From Leptidea sinapis (Eukaryota; Arthropoda; Insecta; Lepidoptera; Pieridae), in assembly GCF_905404315.1 (NCBI RefSeq), contig NC_066288.1, forward strand, positions 3,968,001-4,032,000: a stretch of 64,000 nucleotides of DNA. The letters run 5' to 3'. The notes under the pieces were generated by a model. That model saw only the letters and a program-made list of their open reading frames with translations, was not told the DNA's origin and did no database searches. Within the stretch, counting starts at the first letter, position 1. Every line of letters starts with the position of its first letter. Both the position numbers and the translations under genes were made by a program. Shown one piece after another: positions 1-10,408 of the stretch.

Positions 1-149
1 CTAGTTGAGCTTCTAGCTCAACAAACATGGATTCAGTGTATCAAATATTTGGAATGTGGATGAGACTGTCCACTGTGCTGAAGCTAAATAAGATTGTAGC
101 TGGTAAGTTTAAAGTTTACCAAGATAAAGTGTTATTATATTTGATTTTA
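1..149. other. Unassigned sequence with a short hairpin at the window edge
   Basis: No gene is seen. Bases 4-22 form a small hairpin (8-bp arms GTTGAGCT / AGCTCAAC, loop tct). It may belong to the LINE remnant that follows. Confidence 0.3.
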
Positions 150-525
150 GTCTCCCTTTATCTCCATCATATCTAAAAGAACGTTTTACCTTTACTAAAT
201 CTATCAGATCTGCCAACAACCTCATCTTACACTGTCATCCCCATAATACTTCATTTTACGAGAAGTCTTTTGCAGCAACTGCAGTGAAGTTGTGGAATAG
301 TTTACCACTCTATATTAAGCGTGCTCAAAACTTAAATTCATTCAAATTAATGCTTCCCAAACACTATTTCACAAGCATATTACATGTTATGTAACCGTCA
401 GTGCGTATAATACTATCAATTTGAAGTTATTGTATTTATATAGTATTTAGTAGTATTATTCTGTATTTATTTTTGTATAAGTATAGGTATGTAAATAAAC
501 TCTTTTTTTATTTTTATTTTTTTAC
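150..525 (+). mobile_element. LINE 3' end with reverse-transcriptase C-terminal remnant
   Basis: An open stretch at about 150-393 reads as the C-terminal tail typical of Jockey/CR1-like non-LTR reverse transcriptases. It has an F-x-x-S-I-R-S-A start, a central AAxAVKLWNSLP block and a final NSFKLML-x-K-H. A stop follows at about 393, then an AT-rich 3' UTR with AAATAAA near 495 and a T-rich tail. The catalytic part is absent, so this is a 5'-truncated dead copy. The exact clade is not resolvable from the tail. Confidence 0.65.
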
Positions 526-649
526 ATTAAACATAAGAATGTATGTAATATTATTGTAATTATTAAATAACTTTAATTAAGTAATGGAATATTTACAGAC
601 GTTATTTTCAAGATAACTGTTATCAGTACTTATTGTATCCTGTATTGTA

Positions 650-795
650 TTTTGGGTTGTCTGGAAGAGATCGCTTCAAGCGATTAGTCCGCCCATTGCG
701 TACCTATGACTGTAATTAGCTTAAGATCATTTTTTTATTCTATAAATTTTTATTTTTAAGTCTGTATAATCAATAAAGTGTCTATCTATCTACCT
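650..795 (+). mobile_element. LINE 3' UTR/tail remnant
   Basis: The segment around 660-700 (TCTGGAAGAGATCGCT, then AGCGATTAGTCCGCC) resembles a 3' UTR found on many moth and butterfly non-LTR retrotransposons. It ends in AATAAA near 771 and a short TCTA repeat. No coding sequence remains. The family assignment comes from memory of similar sequence and is not tested. Confidence 0.5.
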
Positions 796-1150
796 CTAAT
801 GTTCGTTAAAACTAGTTTTTAAAATATTGATCAAGTTTTCTGAACTAATAAACTAAGTCCAATATTTGTCAAACAGTTTCAGAAATTATTGACAATATTG
901 AGTGACCTTTGACCTCGGCTGCCGGCAATTCGTTCCCAGCGATAAAGTGGCCAGAGTCTCCCTCTCAGGTGATTCGTTGCCCTTATAACTAAATTACCTC
1001 TAAGAATAACCCTCCTTAAGGCAGTTTATGTCGAGAAGCACGCCCTTAAGACCCTAAATTATTGAGAGATACTGTCTTTCATCAGTATTAAATACTTAGT
1101 ACTCATACAGACATAAATTGGAATAATATCAAATTAACAATTAACTGTTT
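796..1150. other. No gene recognised
   Basis: AT-rich sequence without a convincing reading frame or terminal repeats. Confidence 0.4.
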
Positions 1151-1154
1151 ATCC

Positions 1155-1330
1155 CCTTTTTCTGTTTTTTTATGAAAATAGGCGACGAAACGAGCAGGAC
1201 GTTCAGCTGATAGTAATTGATACACCCTACGCATTACAATGCAGTGCCACTCAAAATTCTTGAAAAACCCAAAATACTGAGAGGCACTACAATTGGAAGC
1301 GTGACATTTTCAGGGCGACCATAAACCTAA
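1155..1330 (-). repeat. Family A A-tailed retroposon, truncated copy
   Basis: This is the 3' end of a roughly 290-bp repeat found seven times in the window. The tail lies at the left as a T-run followed by the shared block CGAGCAGGACGTTCAGCTGA. The copy stops near 1330, about half length. The family is non-coding; whether it is a SINE or the 3' UTR of a LINE is open. Confidence 0.75.
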
Positions 1331-1716
1331 TTTTGAAAAATTTCTAATATTTTAAACGCGTTCCAAATTACAATTCAAAAACAATTAGTAGTTTAAATAT
1401 ATTATTAAAACTTTTATTCTAAATATATTATTATATTTCAAAACGGTAGGTTGGAAAAACATGTTAATTTACAATTGAATTACTTTTTGAATAATTCATT
1501 TAAAAAATCTCTTATTTTAAGATAGCTAAATCAAAGTTTTAAATTAATATTTGTTACTTTTAGTACTTTTGTTACTTATTGTGGTTTTCTGTGTTTTTTT
1601 GCGGCAGTGCGGAGAACTATTTTGAATTAAAATTATAAATAATAGAGATAAAATTATACATAGGTAATATAAGGATTCTCTTTAAGGATCTCTTTTCAAA
1701 ATTTCTTTAACAATAA
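1331..1716. other. No gene recognised
   Basis: Very AT-rich sequence with no reading frame or repeat structure that I can support. Confidence 0.4.
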
Positions 1717-1866
1717 CTAGCTGACCTGGCAAACGTTGTTTTGCCTTATAAATTATATTTGTAAACCTTCCTTGAGCTTCAACGAATCTATTACAAAAGA
1801 TTTCATTGAGATCTGTCAAATAGTTTAGGAGTTATTAGGGAACATACAAACATACATTCTCTTATA
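1717..1866 (-). mobile_element. Non-autonomous Helitron, truncated
   Basis: On the minus strand the sequence ends in the Helitron signature CTAG at 1720-1717 with host T beyond it. It is preceded by the hallmark AACGTTTGCC...GTCAGCTAG also seen in the complete copies at 56959-57335 and 60482-60759. The 5' TC end is not present. The right side runs into a TA repeat in which the next Helitron sits. Confidence 0.65.
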
Positions 1867-1880
1867 TATATATATATATA

Positions 1881-2321
1881 CTAGTGGACCCAACAGACGT
1901 TGTCCTGTACACATGTTTTAAATTTGAAAAATCGGTCCAGCCGTTAGGAGCAGTTCACTAACATACACATGAGCAGGAGAATTATATTATATGGGCGGAA
2001 TTGAGAATCTAAACCAATCCCAAATTCACTGAAACAAACAAAAAAGTCATCAAAATCAGTCCAGCCGTTTAGGAGGTAGTTTAATTGTGAATCTAAACCA
2101 TTTTCGAATCCACCTGAAGACACACACCAATCTCAAATTCACTGGAACACACAAAAATATCATCAAAATCGGTCCAGCCGTTTAGGAGGTAGTTCAATTG
2201 TGAATCTAAACCATTCTCGAATCCACCTGAATACACACAGAAAGTTTTATTAGAATCGGTCCAGCCGTCTAGGAGGAGTTCAGTGACACACACACGCACA
2301 CAAGAATTATATATATAAAGA
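1881..2321 (-). mobile_element. Non-autonomous Helitron with internal repeats
   Basis: Read on the minus strand, the element starts with TCTTTATATATATAATTC (2321 downward) and ends GGGTCCACTAG at 1881. Host A and T flank it, as expected for Helitron insertion between A and T. It codes for nothing. Inside are four spaced copies of a block around TCCAGCCGTTTAGGAG (about 1935, 2059, 2172 and 2259), the middle ones within a roughly 113-bp tandem unit. The 3' hairpin is weak. Confidence 0.7.
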
Positions 2322-2344
2322 TATATATATAGACTGGTTTGAGA

Positions 2345-2470
2345 TATTAACGAAAAACGAAATAGCCTCATTTTTCATCTTAATATATAAATAATCATTA
2401 CAAACTGTAGTTATTAACGAAAAGCGAAATAGCCTCATTTTTCATCTCAATATTTAAATAATAATTGACA
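2345..2470. repeat. Tandem duplication, 68-bp period
   Basis: A block beginning ATTAACGAAAA and including GAAATAGCCTCATTTTTCAT occurs at 2345 and again at 2413 with few differences. No coding role is seen. Confidence 0.8.
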
Positions 2471-2732
2471 TTGTTATGTGTTAAAAAATCATAGGGATAA
2501 ATTTTTCTATGCATCTCGTCTGAACTGAATGACCTATCGCTCATATTTTTAGGACTTCTATCAAGAATTAACACATTTATTACTTTGTTGACTATTGTAC
2601 ACACATTTCAGTTTAATATATAAATTATAAATTAATATGTGGCCTGGATTGTTTACGTTCGTGCCAATTTAACCATGGAATCGGATTATGTTTGCAATTA
2701 TATTAACCCGTATACCAAAATATATAATAAGA

Positions 2733-3027
2733 GACGAGCAGGACGTTCATCTGATGGTAATTGATACGACCTGCCCATTACAATTCAGTGCCACTCAGAA
2801 TTATTGAAAAACCCAAATATTCTGAGCGGCACTACAACTGCGCTCGTCACCTTGAGACATAAGATGTAACGTCTCATTTGCCCAGTAATTTCACTAGCTA
2901 CGGCGCCCTTCAGACCGAATCACATAGTAATATGTAAGCGGTAGCTTCACGGCAGAAATAGGCGCCGCTGTGGTACCCATAATCTAGCCGGCATCCTGTG
3001 CAAAGGAGCCTCCCACTGGTAAAACAT
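2733..3027 (-). repeat. Family A retroposon, near full length
   Basis: This is one of the fullest copies. The left end carries the 3' side (GACGAGCAGGACGTTCATCTGA) and the right end is the 5' side (GGAGCCTCCCACTGGTAAA). Small internal self-complementary blocks are shared by all copies (GCCACTCAGAA / TTCTGAGCGGC). No open frame or clear pol III box was seen. Confidence 0.8.
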
Positions 3028-3785
3028 ACAAACAGACCTGTAAACACATATACATCTATCAACATATTGGTATTCAAATACATTTATAAGACTGCTATTA
3101 TCACATTAAACACAGAGACATACATTTTAAGTATATGTGTATAGATCGGATAAACCTCGCAGCCATTGTAATTTAAAGAAGGAGGTGCTAGAAGTGAAAT
3201 GGTCACGCCTCACGGGTGACTTAAAGACCGCCAGACTATAAGTAGTGATTTAGTATCAATCGGAATAGCGCACGTGAATAAACCATACTACTAGCGGAAA
3301 CTCTTCCATTAACTATACCATTTATAATATGACATTTCTAATAATAATAAAAAATGAGTATTAACTATGTCATTCTTAAATTAGCCTCTCAAAATCCGGA
3401 GCGTTGCAATCGTACGCACCCAATGTTCTTAATGTATGTAATCCCGCGAGGAATTAAGAAAGAAAGAAAAACATTTATTTAAACACACACACACATACAA
3501 ATAACAAAAAAAAAAGAAATATAAACGTGTGGTGTTTAAAAAAGGAGCCACACTGCATGTGTTTCAACACAAGTGTGTTGCAATGCTGATATTCTGTAAC
3601 CCTCGCGTGATACATGACTTCATGGGGGACACCTCGTCTGAATTAAATTATTTCTATACTAACTAAACGTAAAAACAATTATGTAAACGTAAAAAAAAAT
3701 TAACAAGAACAAACATATAAAAAGTAATTATAATTAAAGCAAAATAATTCCTAATAATGACAAATAATAAAATAAAACAAAATAA
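3028..3785. other. Unassigned; probable antisense LINE tail near 3450-3700
   Basis: There is no gene in 3028-3440. From about 3450 the sequence has GAAAGAAAGAAAAAC, ACACAC and A-rich runs, resembling the low-complexity 3' end of an antisense LINE. No protein relict is readable. Confidence 0.3.
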
Positions 3786-3787
3786 AA

Positions 3788-3995
3788 AGCCTTTTATTGA
3801 AGTAGGCGTTACTTTCCGGAAATCCATAATTATCCAAATGTTTTGAGTTTTCTTTAGTGTTAATTCCGCCAATATTTGTCTTTTAAACAATTCGAAACGT
3901 GTTTCGCCTGTACACGAGGCATCCTCAGGACATGTTGACTCGCCAAAATCTGGCGCGAGTCTCGTGCGGTTGGCGGAATTAATGCTAAAGAAAAC
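3788..3995 (-). mobile_element. Penelope-type terminal fragment with hammerhead-like motif
   Basis: This repeat recurs at 33826-34045 and 45392-45580. On the minus strand it holds CTGAGGA, a stem GCCT/AGGC, then GAAAC at about 3936-3889, which resembles the core of hammerhead ribozymes known from Penelope-like retroelements. I link it to Penelope because the 45 kb copy directly abuts a GIY-YIG endonuclease remnant. The mirror-image edge sequence (TTCTTTAGTGTTAAT against ATTAATGCTAAAGAAAAC) gives it inverted ends. Open frames across it are chance products of the repeat. Confidence 0.6.
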
Positions 3996-3998
3996 TCC

Positions 3999-4050
3999 GA
4001 GACTAGGAGCTTCTTGTTTTCCATTTGGAAAACAAGAAGCTCCTAGTCTC
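3999..4050. repeat. Perfect inverted repeat, 24-bp arms, 4-nt loop
   Basis: Arm 3999-4022 (starts GAGACTAGGAGC) is the exact reverse complement of arm 4027-4050 (ends GCTCCTAGTCTC), with loop ATTT. It sits exactly between the Penelope-type fragment on the left and a LINE reverse-transcriptase tail on the right. Confidence 0.95.
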
Positions 4051-4059
4051 TTTGAACGC

Positions 4060-4297
4060 AACTAATGCTGGAATACTGACTTCGATATTCATTTAATAGA
4101 TATGTTTTCATTTTTAATTTAAGGGAATTAACAGATAAGGAGGCTTTGAAAGGTGGCGGTATATTGCTCCAGCACTTAGTTGCGTTATAACTAAAATTAC
4201 TTTTGAAGGCAGCAGTGTGATGCCGACTAAAAGACAGAAGACCGTATAGCGCTGATCTAGTGTGGTACAAGTTATTAGTATTGCTCAACCAGTTCAA
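4060..4297 (-). mobile_element. LINE reverse-transcriptase C-terminal remnant
   Basis: The minus frame (4297 down to about 4075) reads NWLSNTNNLYHTRSALYG, then HHTAAF, KCWSNIPPPF and SLKLKMKTYLL. This is the order seen at the C-terminus of Jockey/CR1-like reverse transcriptases. The active site is missing and the copy is 5'-truncated. It is distinct from the Jockey-B family below. Confidence 0.65.
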
Positions 4298-4611
4298 TTT
4301 CTGATATAAATATGCGGGAGACTTAGATGTAGGCAGGCTATAATTAAAATTACGAAATTAGCACTTACTTACTTATTATTTAGATAAATTTGGGTACGAC
4401 TAATATTATCTAAAAGATATACAGGTGCCATTGTAATTGTGTAAGTTAGGCCATTATGCGAGGTACCGATGTAATAAATTCTGCCGGTTATCGGGTAGTT
4501 ATAATACACATGGACGTATACAGTGATTTATTTAAGCCGTTGTGGTTAGGGTTCACATTTACCGACGTATTTCAAAGAACGAATACCATATTGTTATAAT
4601 AGGATGAGCAG

Positions 4612-5165
4612 GACAATATTTTTTGAAGAGGAGGACAAGAAAAGCGTACAGGACACCTGATGTTAAGTGATCACCGCCGCCCACAGTCTCTAGCAACAGC
4701 AGAGGAAAAACAGAAGCGTTTCCGGCCTTTTCGAAAAGTGTACGCGCTTTTTTTTGAAGGTACCCATGTCAAAACGTCCTGGAAACACCGCACATGGAAG
4801 CTCATTCCACAGCTTAGTTGTACGTGGTTGAAACTTCCTTGAAAACCGCACTGGGGTGGACCGTGACATATCCAGATGGTGGGGATGATATCCTAATTTG
4901 TGTTATGACGTGTGAAGGTAGAATTCGGCGGCCGGAATCATTTTAATTCGCTTTTTTGAACACTTCCCATGATAAATGTGGTAGAAGACACACAATGAAG
5001 CGACGTCTCTACGCAACGCCAAGCGATCTAATCGTTCACAGAGCAGCTCTTCGTTGCACGCGGTAAATGGCAATTAATACACTTCGTTCACCTCAATGCA
5101 GTCCAGCTTGGGATCTTGGTAAGTCAGAGTTCTGAGCAGTACAATGATTGCGGTCGCGACTCTAT
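4612..5165 (-). mobile_element. Jockey-like LINE (family Jockey-B), 3' part
   Basis: The minus strand encodes the C-terminal end of a Jockey-type ORF2 with shifted frames. In order: CERLDRLALRRDVASLCVFY, YHPHHLDM, RTTKLWNELPCAVFPGR and MGTFKKK, followed by a 3' UTR to a T-run (antisense A-tail) near 4612. At least eight other pieces of this family lie in the window. Reverse-transcriptase catalytic motifs are absent. Frameshifts and a lost stop show that it is inactive. Confidence 0.75.
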
Positions 5166-5436
5166 ACTATAGGATGAAGATGTTAGGTCTAAGTTCCTCT
5201 GTAATTTGTGCTGTTATATAGCTTGCATTGGACGATTTTAAGCCTATAAATTGTAACAGTAAAATTTCACATACCTATAGAAAGAAATAAGTTTATTTGT
5301 TACGGAAGTGTTTTCGTATAAGACCGTTTTCCTAAATTGCAATCCTGTAGTGAAAATGCAATTAATAATACTGGATCTCAAAATTTCAGATACCCTGACG
5401 CAAAAGTGATGTGTTAGGTATTTTTTTTATAATAAT

Positions 5437-5668
5437 AAGGGACGAGACGAGCAGGACGTTCAGCTGATGGTAATTGATACGCCCTGCCCATTACAATGCA
5501 GTGCCACTCAAGATTCTCGAATGTTAAGTCTCATTTTCCCAGTAATTTCACTAGCTACGGCGCCCTTCAGACCGAAACACAGTAATGTTAGCACATTACT
5601 GCATCACGGCAGAAATAGGCACCGTTGTGGTACACATAATCTAGCCGGCATCCTGTGCAAAAAGCTAA
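5437..5668 (-). repeat. Family A retroposon with internal deletion
   Basis: It starts with the shared GACGAGACGAGCAGGACGTT block and ends with CTAGCCGGCATCCTGTGC. About 60 bp present in other copies (TTCTGAGCGGCACTAC through TTGAGACATAAG) are missing after ATTCTCGAA. Confidence 0.75.
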
Positions 5669-5894
5669 AGAGTGTATCTTTGTATGACATCGTCTAATAA
5701 TTTACACCCTGGCAATTTTCGGGGTTTCTTAACATTTTTTCTTTATTGTACCTATTTCATCATACATACAACCTATTACATAGATTACATAAACTCACGC
5801 CAGCCATACTCTCGAGGATTGTGAGCAGGCTAACATTAGAACCTTTATCCAGTAAATGTCACGGAAATTCTTTTAATATCCATAACATTATATT

Positions 5895-6230
5895 GTCGAG
5901 GACTCAGTGTTCTGTGAATTGCCGGATCACTTGGCGTTGCGTGGAGACGTCGCTTCATTGTGTATCTTCTACAGCAGTAATCAAGGGCATATCACTTGAT
6001 TTCTGCCTCCAAATTCCACCTTCGGACGACACGTCACAAATTAGGATATCATCCCCACCATCTGGATGTGTGGCGGTCCTCCACAGTGCGATTGTCAAGG
6101 AGCTATATTCAACGCACTACAAAGCTGTGGAATGAGCTTGCTTGTCCTTCCGGGACGATACGAAATGGGTACCTTCAAAAAAAGCGCGTACACCTTCTTT
6201 AAAGGCCGGCAACGCTCTTGCAACGATTTT
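5895..6230 (+). mobile_element. Jockey-B LINE 3' remnant
   Basis: The plus strand carries the same coding tail as the 4.6 kb copy: LRRDVASLCVF-like codons, then HPHHLDVWRSSTVR, a damaged KLWNEL block, GRYEMGTFKK and RQRSCN, with frames shifted. The copy ends near 6228 without the usual A-tail. It lies inverted relative to 4612-5165, so the two form a spaced inverted pair. Confidence 0.7.
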
Positions 6231-6694
6231 CCTTGTAAGTTTTTCATTTCCATAAAAAAACTATTGTGAAGTTTATTATTCATAATTAGTAATTTTTTAA
6301 TTCATTGATTGTAGGTCTTAACTGCTTCAAACAGGTAGTTGCGGGTGTTTTTACAGGAAAATGCGACATTTTACTGTAAATTCGATGTATCGCATAACGC
6401 TACGTCTTAGATAGTTTTAGCGTATATTATAGAGTAGGAAAATTGTCACATACCGCTTTTTATCGTGATAATCCACGTATTATTCTACATTATTGTACAA
6501 CACATGATATTACAACACGACAATGTAAGACACACACAAACTCGTTACGAACTATTGTTTACGTAACGCTTGGTATAATCCAGGATGAATAGTTGTCAAG
6601 TTTCAAAGACGACAGCCTTAAGCACAGGGCTTAAGTGAGGACTTAAGTTATTGTTTTTATAACACTTTTATTACGTCTCATTTTTAATCCTATT
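6231..6694. other. No gene recognised
   Basis: AT-rich sequence with no supported feature. Confidence 0.4.
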
Positions 6695-7078
6695 TTTAAC
6701 CGACTTCAAAAAGGGTGAGGTTATCAATTCGATCAGTTTTTTTTACACACCGATTACTCTGAGATTTACGGAATCTCCGTTTTACGTAATTTTTCTTAAG
6801 TTCGATGCAAAATAGATGCCATTTGGGCCCATAAAATATTTACATAGTTTGGCCCAGTAGTTTTCATTTTATGAAAATTTTTGTGTACCTCGATGATATA
6901 ATTTTTTTTTGTGTACGGCTTTTTTAAGAGTTTTCGCCGACTTAAAACCTATCAATAGGTAGCACATATAAATAATAGCATTTTATTAATATTAAAGGTA
7001 AAGGTGTATTTAATATTTTTCAATTATAGTTATTTGATATTTTTAAATTTTTGAAATCGGATTTTTAAACGTAGTCTT
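6695..7078. repeat. Diverged repeat with AACCGACTTCAAAAAG edge
   Basis: It begins with the edge sequence AACCGACTTCAAAAAGGG and carries CACCGATTACTCTGAGATT and GGCCCAGTAGTTTTCATTTT, blocks I associate with a common moth repeat. The right end is not resolved and the copy is non-coding. Confidence 0.5.
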
Positions 7079-7080
7079 TT

Positions 7081-7449
7081 TAACCGACTTTAAAAAAGAA
7101 GGAGGTTCTCAATTCGTCGATATTTTATGTTTGTTTCCTCAAAACTTTCGACTGGGTGAACCGATTTTGATAATTATTTTTTTATTTGAAAGCTGGTGTT
7201 TCCCGTGTGGTCCCAGATCTGACAATCATTATTATGGAGTCGGTGTCATCCAAGATAGGTTTGTAACGACACACATAGTAATAGGTGAGATGTGTTTGAG
7301 TCGTGAGGAGGAAATTACAATAATTGTAACTAGAATTAGATTTATTTATTAGAATGTATAAAAATACGCAATTATTTTAACACTTTTTAGTGCATATTAT
7401 ATCTATTGTTTTGGAATAGTCTTTTTGAAGTCAGTTGTTTTTTTGTTAA
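7081..7449. mobile_element. MITE-like element with AACCGACTT terminal inverted repeats
   Basis: The left edge AACCGACTTTAAAAAAG is inverted at the right edge as CTTTTTGAAGTCAGTT (7420-7436), followed by a T-run and GTTAA. A second copy lies at 59023-59481 and shares the interior (GAAAGCTGGTG, GGTGTCATCCAAGATAGG, TGTGTTTGAGTCGTGAGG). The small frame inside is not a gene. Confidence 0.65.
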
Positions 7450-7714
7450 ATTTTTCTTATATTGACACATACTCAGCGCTGAAAAATCCAGTGTTCCAGA
7501 GTTCTTCTTAGAGAGATTCTTATTAATATCAAAAGAATTAGCAGTCATTCAATCACGCAATTAGTACTCACTTGTTATTATTATTATTATTTTTACTATT
7601 TTAGTGTTCTTAATTATATTACCAACTTGTTGAATTAGGTCAGTTCACGAAATTTAATGTAATTTTTGTTTTGTTTTTATTATGATATTATTATTTTAGT
7701 ATGGTAACCCTTTA
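7450..7714. other. No gene recognised
   Basis: AT-rich flank of the Tc1 element. Confidence 0.4.
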
Positions 7715-9274
7715 TACACTGGCCTGCAAAAGTAAGTATCACACTTTTCAAATTAATTTTTTTTCTTAACTATAGAAGGTAAAGATTTAAGATTAAAAAC
7801 GTTTTGTTGCAAATTTTATAGGCTTTAATTCTTAGAAACTAAAATTATACATTAGTAACATTTTTAACTTAAAAAAGATAAAACAATGAAAATAGACATT
7901 TTTAGTTTAGTGTAAAAAAATTCAACTAAAATGTATTACATGTTATTTAATTTTTAATAACTGGTATTGCCTCCTCCAGCTCTAATTACAGCTTCGAGCC
8001 GGTTTGGCATACTGAACACTAGGTTTCGGAGCCGATGTTGGGGAATATTCTCCCATTCTTCTATCAGGGCCTGCAGGGCACTAAAGCCCTGAGGGTAGTA
8101 GGTGGTGGTCTGCGATTTCTGACTAGCCTCCCAAGCTCATCCCAGACGTGTTCAATCGGGTTGAGATCAGGACTTCTTGATGGCCAAGCCATCACGCTGA
8201 TACCGACCTCCTGAATATACTCTTGTACGATATGAGCCGTGTGTGGCCGGGCATTATCATGCATCAGCATCGATCCATCACCCATATTTGCTAAATACGG
8301 CTCTGCATACTCATTGAGAATCTCTTGAGCATATCTTTGCCCAGTGAGGGTGCCATTTTCTATGGCTACTAGCTCTGTGCGACCTTCTGAAGATATGCCA
8401 GCCCATACATGTACACTGCCTCCACCGTATTGGACTCTTTCTGAGATGCAGGCTTGAAGGTATCGCTCACCAGGTCGCCTGTAGACACTTCGCCTTCCAT
8501 CAGAAGTGTAAAGGGAGAATCGAGACTCATCTGCAAACAAAATTCTTGACCATTCTTCTTCATCCCACTGTATGTGTTCACGGGCGTATCGCAGTCTCGG
8601 TACTCGATGCTGTCTCTCGAGTTTTGGGCCACTCGGTGGTCTTCGGGGTTTCAAATTTGCTTCAGCAAGTCTTCTTCTCACTGTACTGTCATTAATGTAA
8701 TCCCTCCGGTCTGAAGTAGCTGTTGCTGGACTTCAACTGCATTTTGGTGGCGATTTCTTAACACAGTGGAAGTAATATAACGATCTTCTCGAGCACTGGT
8801 ACACCTGGGTCTGCCATTTCAAGGTCTCCTCAGATGGTGTCCAGTGTCTTCGTACCTTCGCTTTACCTTCTGGACCGTTCGTACCGTCACACCCACCATT
8901 CTTGCAGTGCGACGCATACTGATGCCTAGTTCCAGAAAAGCCATTCTTCAACTGAAAGAGGCATGATAAATAAATGTTATGTGCTTCTTAGCATAAATTT
9001 TTAAAACAAGACCCATCAATCTTGAAAAAAATTTAAAACAGAAAGAAAAATGTGAATGGTAAAATTGTAATTCGGAAACGTCCACTTTGAAAAAGGAATG
9101 GTTTTGTTTTTGAAGTTTTTTTCAGCCAATTCTTAAAAGAAGGTTACTGACAAAGTTTTTATGTACAAAATTAAATTCTCTTTGGAGTCCTTTTTATTTC
9201 GAAAGTATATCTTGTGAACTTAAAACGTTATCCCAATTTTAAAAGTGTGATACTTACTTTTGAAGGCCAGTGTA
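7715..9274 (-). mobile_element. Tc1-like DNA transposon, complete ends
   Basis: The element is 1,560 bp. Terminal inverted repeats begin TACACTGGCCTGCAAAAGTA at the left and end TACTTTTGAAGGCCAGTGTA at the right, about 34 bp with one indel or mismatch. TA dinucleotides (7713-7714 and 9275-9276) flank it as the target-site duplication. It carries one minus-strand transposase gene with several lesions. Confidence 0.92.
7968..8950 (-). pseudogene. Tc1-family transposase, frameshifted
   Basis: Read on the minus strand, the N-terminal helix-turn-helix frame (MRRTARMVGVTVRTVQKVKR, about 8920) continues through RYEDTGHHLRRP, a stop, then NGRPRC and SAREDRYITSTVLRNR. A frameshift leads into the long frame 8681-8064. 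That frame holds the DDE catalytic core: first D in FADESRFSLY, second D in LMHDNARPHTAH, final acidic residue in PDLNPIEHVWDELGR. A last frameshift near 8075 precedes EEWENIPQHRLRNLVFSM and the natural C-terminus NTSY at about 7962. Full-length family members have about 340 residues, so nothing large is deleted. At least two frameshifts and one stop make it inactive. The ends might still be mobilised in trans. Confidence 0.88.
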
Positions 9275-9279
9275 TATGT

Positions 9280-9714
9280 ATAACCTATATGTAGTATGAC
9301 AATCCGCTAGACCCCCTGGGGTTCTCCGGAAGACATTTGGCCTAACGAAGGAATAATCATTAAAATGATTTATTTATTCCTCTTGCTATTGTACGTTTTT
9401 AGAAAGAACAATAATTTTGTAAAAATCGTGCAAAGATGGCTGTGACAAATAATTATTAAATAATAAATACGGCTGTATGGGCTTGAACCCTTTGCCTGTC
9501 CTTATAATGGATGAAGAAACCAAAAAATAACAAATGACGCAAACGTCAGAAAAGTTTTTTAGGAACCAACTTCACCCTGTTACTTTTGTGTTACAGTGAT
9601 GCGCGCGTCTTAGAATTTCACTCTCATAATTTTATATTTATATTACCTATTCATAACGAGCCGAAAGAAGTAAAACTTCAAAAATGAATGAAATAGACTA
9701 CTAATTATGATACA
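9280..9714. other. No gene recognised
   Basis: AT-rich sequence between the Tc1 element and the next repeat. Confidence 0.4.
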
Positions 9715-10150
9715 CTAAAATACTATAAATTTTTTTAGAGTTAGACCGTTTCTTGGATATTGCTTTATTTTTATAAAATAAACGTAGCCTAAGTTACTCC
9801 TTATTACATCAGCTACCTGCCAATAAAAGTCGCCGGATTAGCCGGAACAAACAGACAGACAGACCGACAGACAAAAATTTTGATAAATGTTATTTTGGTG
9901 TATATGTATTCATAATATACATTTAGTAAAAAACGGTTATTTCAATATTACAAACAGACACTCCAATTTTATTGAAATGTATAGATAATTCACACAATAT
10001 TTTTATAAATTATAGCCTATATGTTATTCTGGTGTGTAAGCTATATTATTGCAAAGTTTCATTAAAATCCATTCAGTAGTGTTTGCGTTAAAGAAGTTCA
10101 AACATACATCCAGACATACAAACTTTCACATTTATAATATTAGTAGGATT
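9715..10150 (+). repeat. Two abutting interspersed repeats (LINE/SINE-type tails)
   Basis: 9770-9960 carries GTAGCCTAAGTTACTCCTTA, a GACAGACAGACCGACAGAC run and ATGTTATTTTGGTGTATATG, a block I associate with a common moth repeat. 9990-10150 ends with CATACAAACTTTCACATTTA and TAATATTAGTAGGAT, which resembles an RTE-type 3' end. No coding sequence remains. Confidence 0.5.
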
Positions 10151-10296
10151 GCAAACATATGAATCAGTCAAGTTGTTATAACTTGCGGTTCAAACTTAGA
10201 ATGAATTGCCGACGAATGTTTGTAGATATAAATGCCATATATTTCATTAATAGGGCAGGCCATTATATATTTTTATATTTATAATAATAATATAAA

Positions 10297-10408
10297 CACA
10301 CTTTTATACAAATTATGGTGGCCTTAATTAGAAATAGCCTGTACTATGTGTGCAACATAACGATAGATTTAATACAATATACACAAATATTCATAAATAC
10401 ATACCATG
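10297..10408 (-). repeat. tRNA-SINE (SINE-1), 3' part, left side of an interrupted copy
   Basis: The sequence (minus orientation) matches the tail shared by copies at 45.6, 51.9, 52.7 and 60.8 kb, with landmarks TAATACAATATAC and CATAAATACAT. It stops at CATACCATG (10400-10408), which is the target-site duplication of the LINE that splits it. The continuation is at 12002-12150. Confidence 0.75.

Noticed and set aside
3663..4061. 132-codon minus frame
   Set aside because: It crosses the palindrome and the Penelope-type repeat; its protein-like look comes from repeat sequence shared with 33.9 and 45.4 kb.
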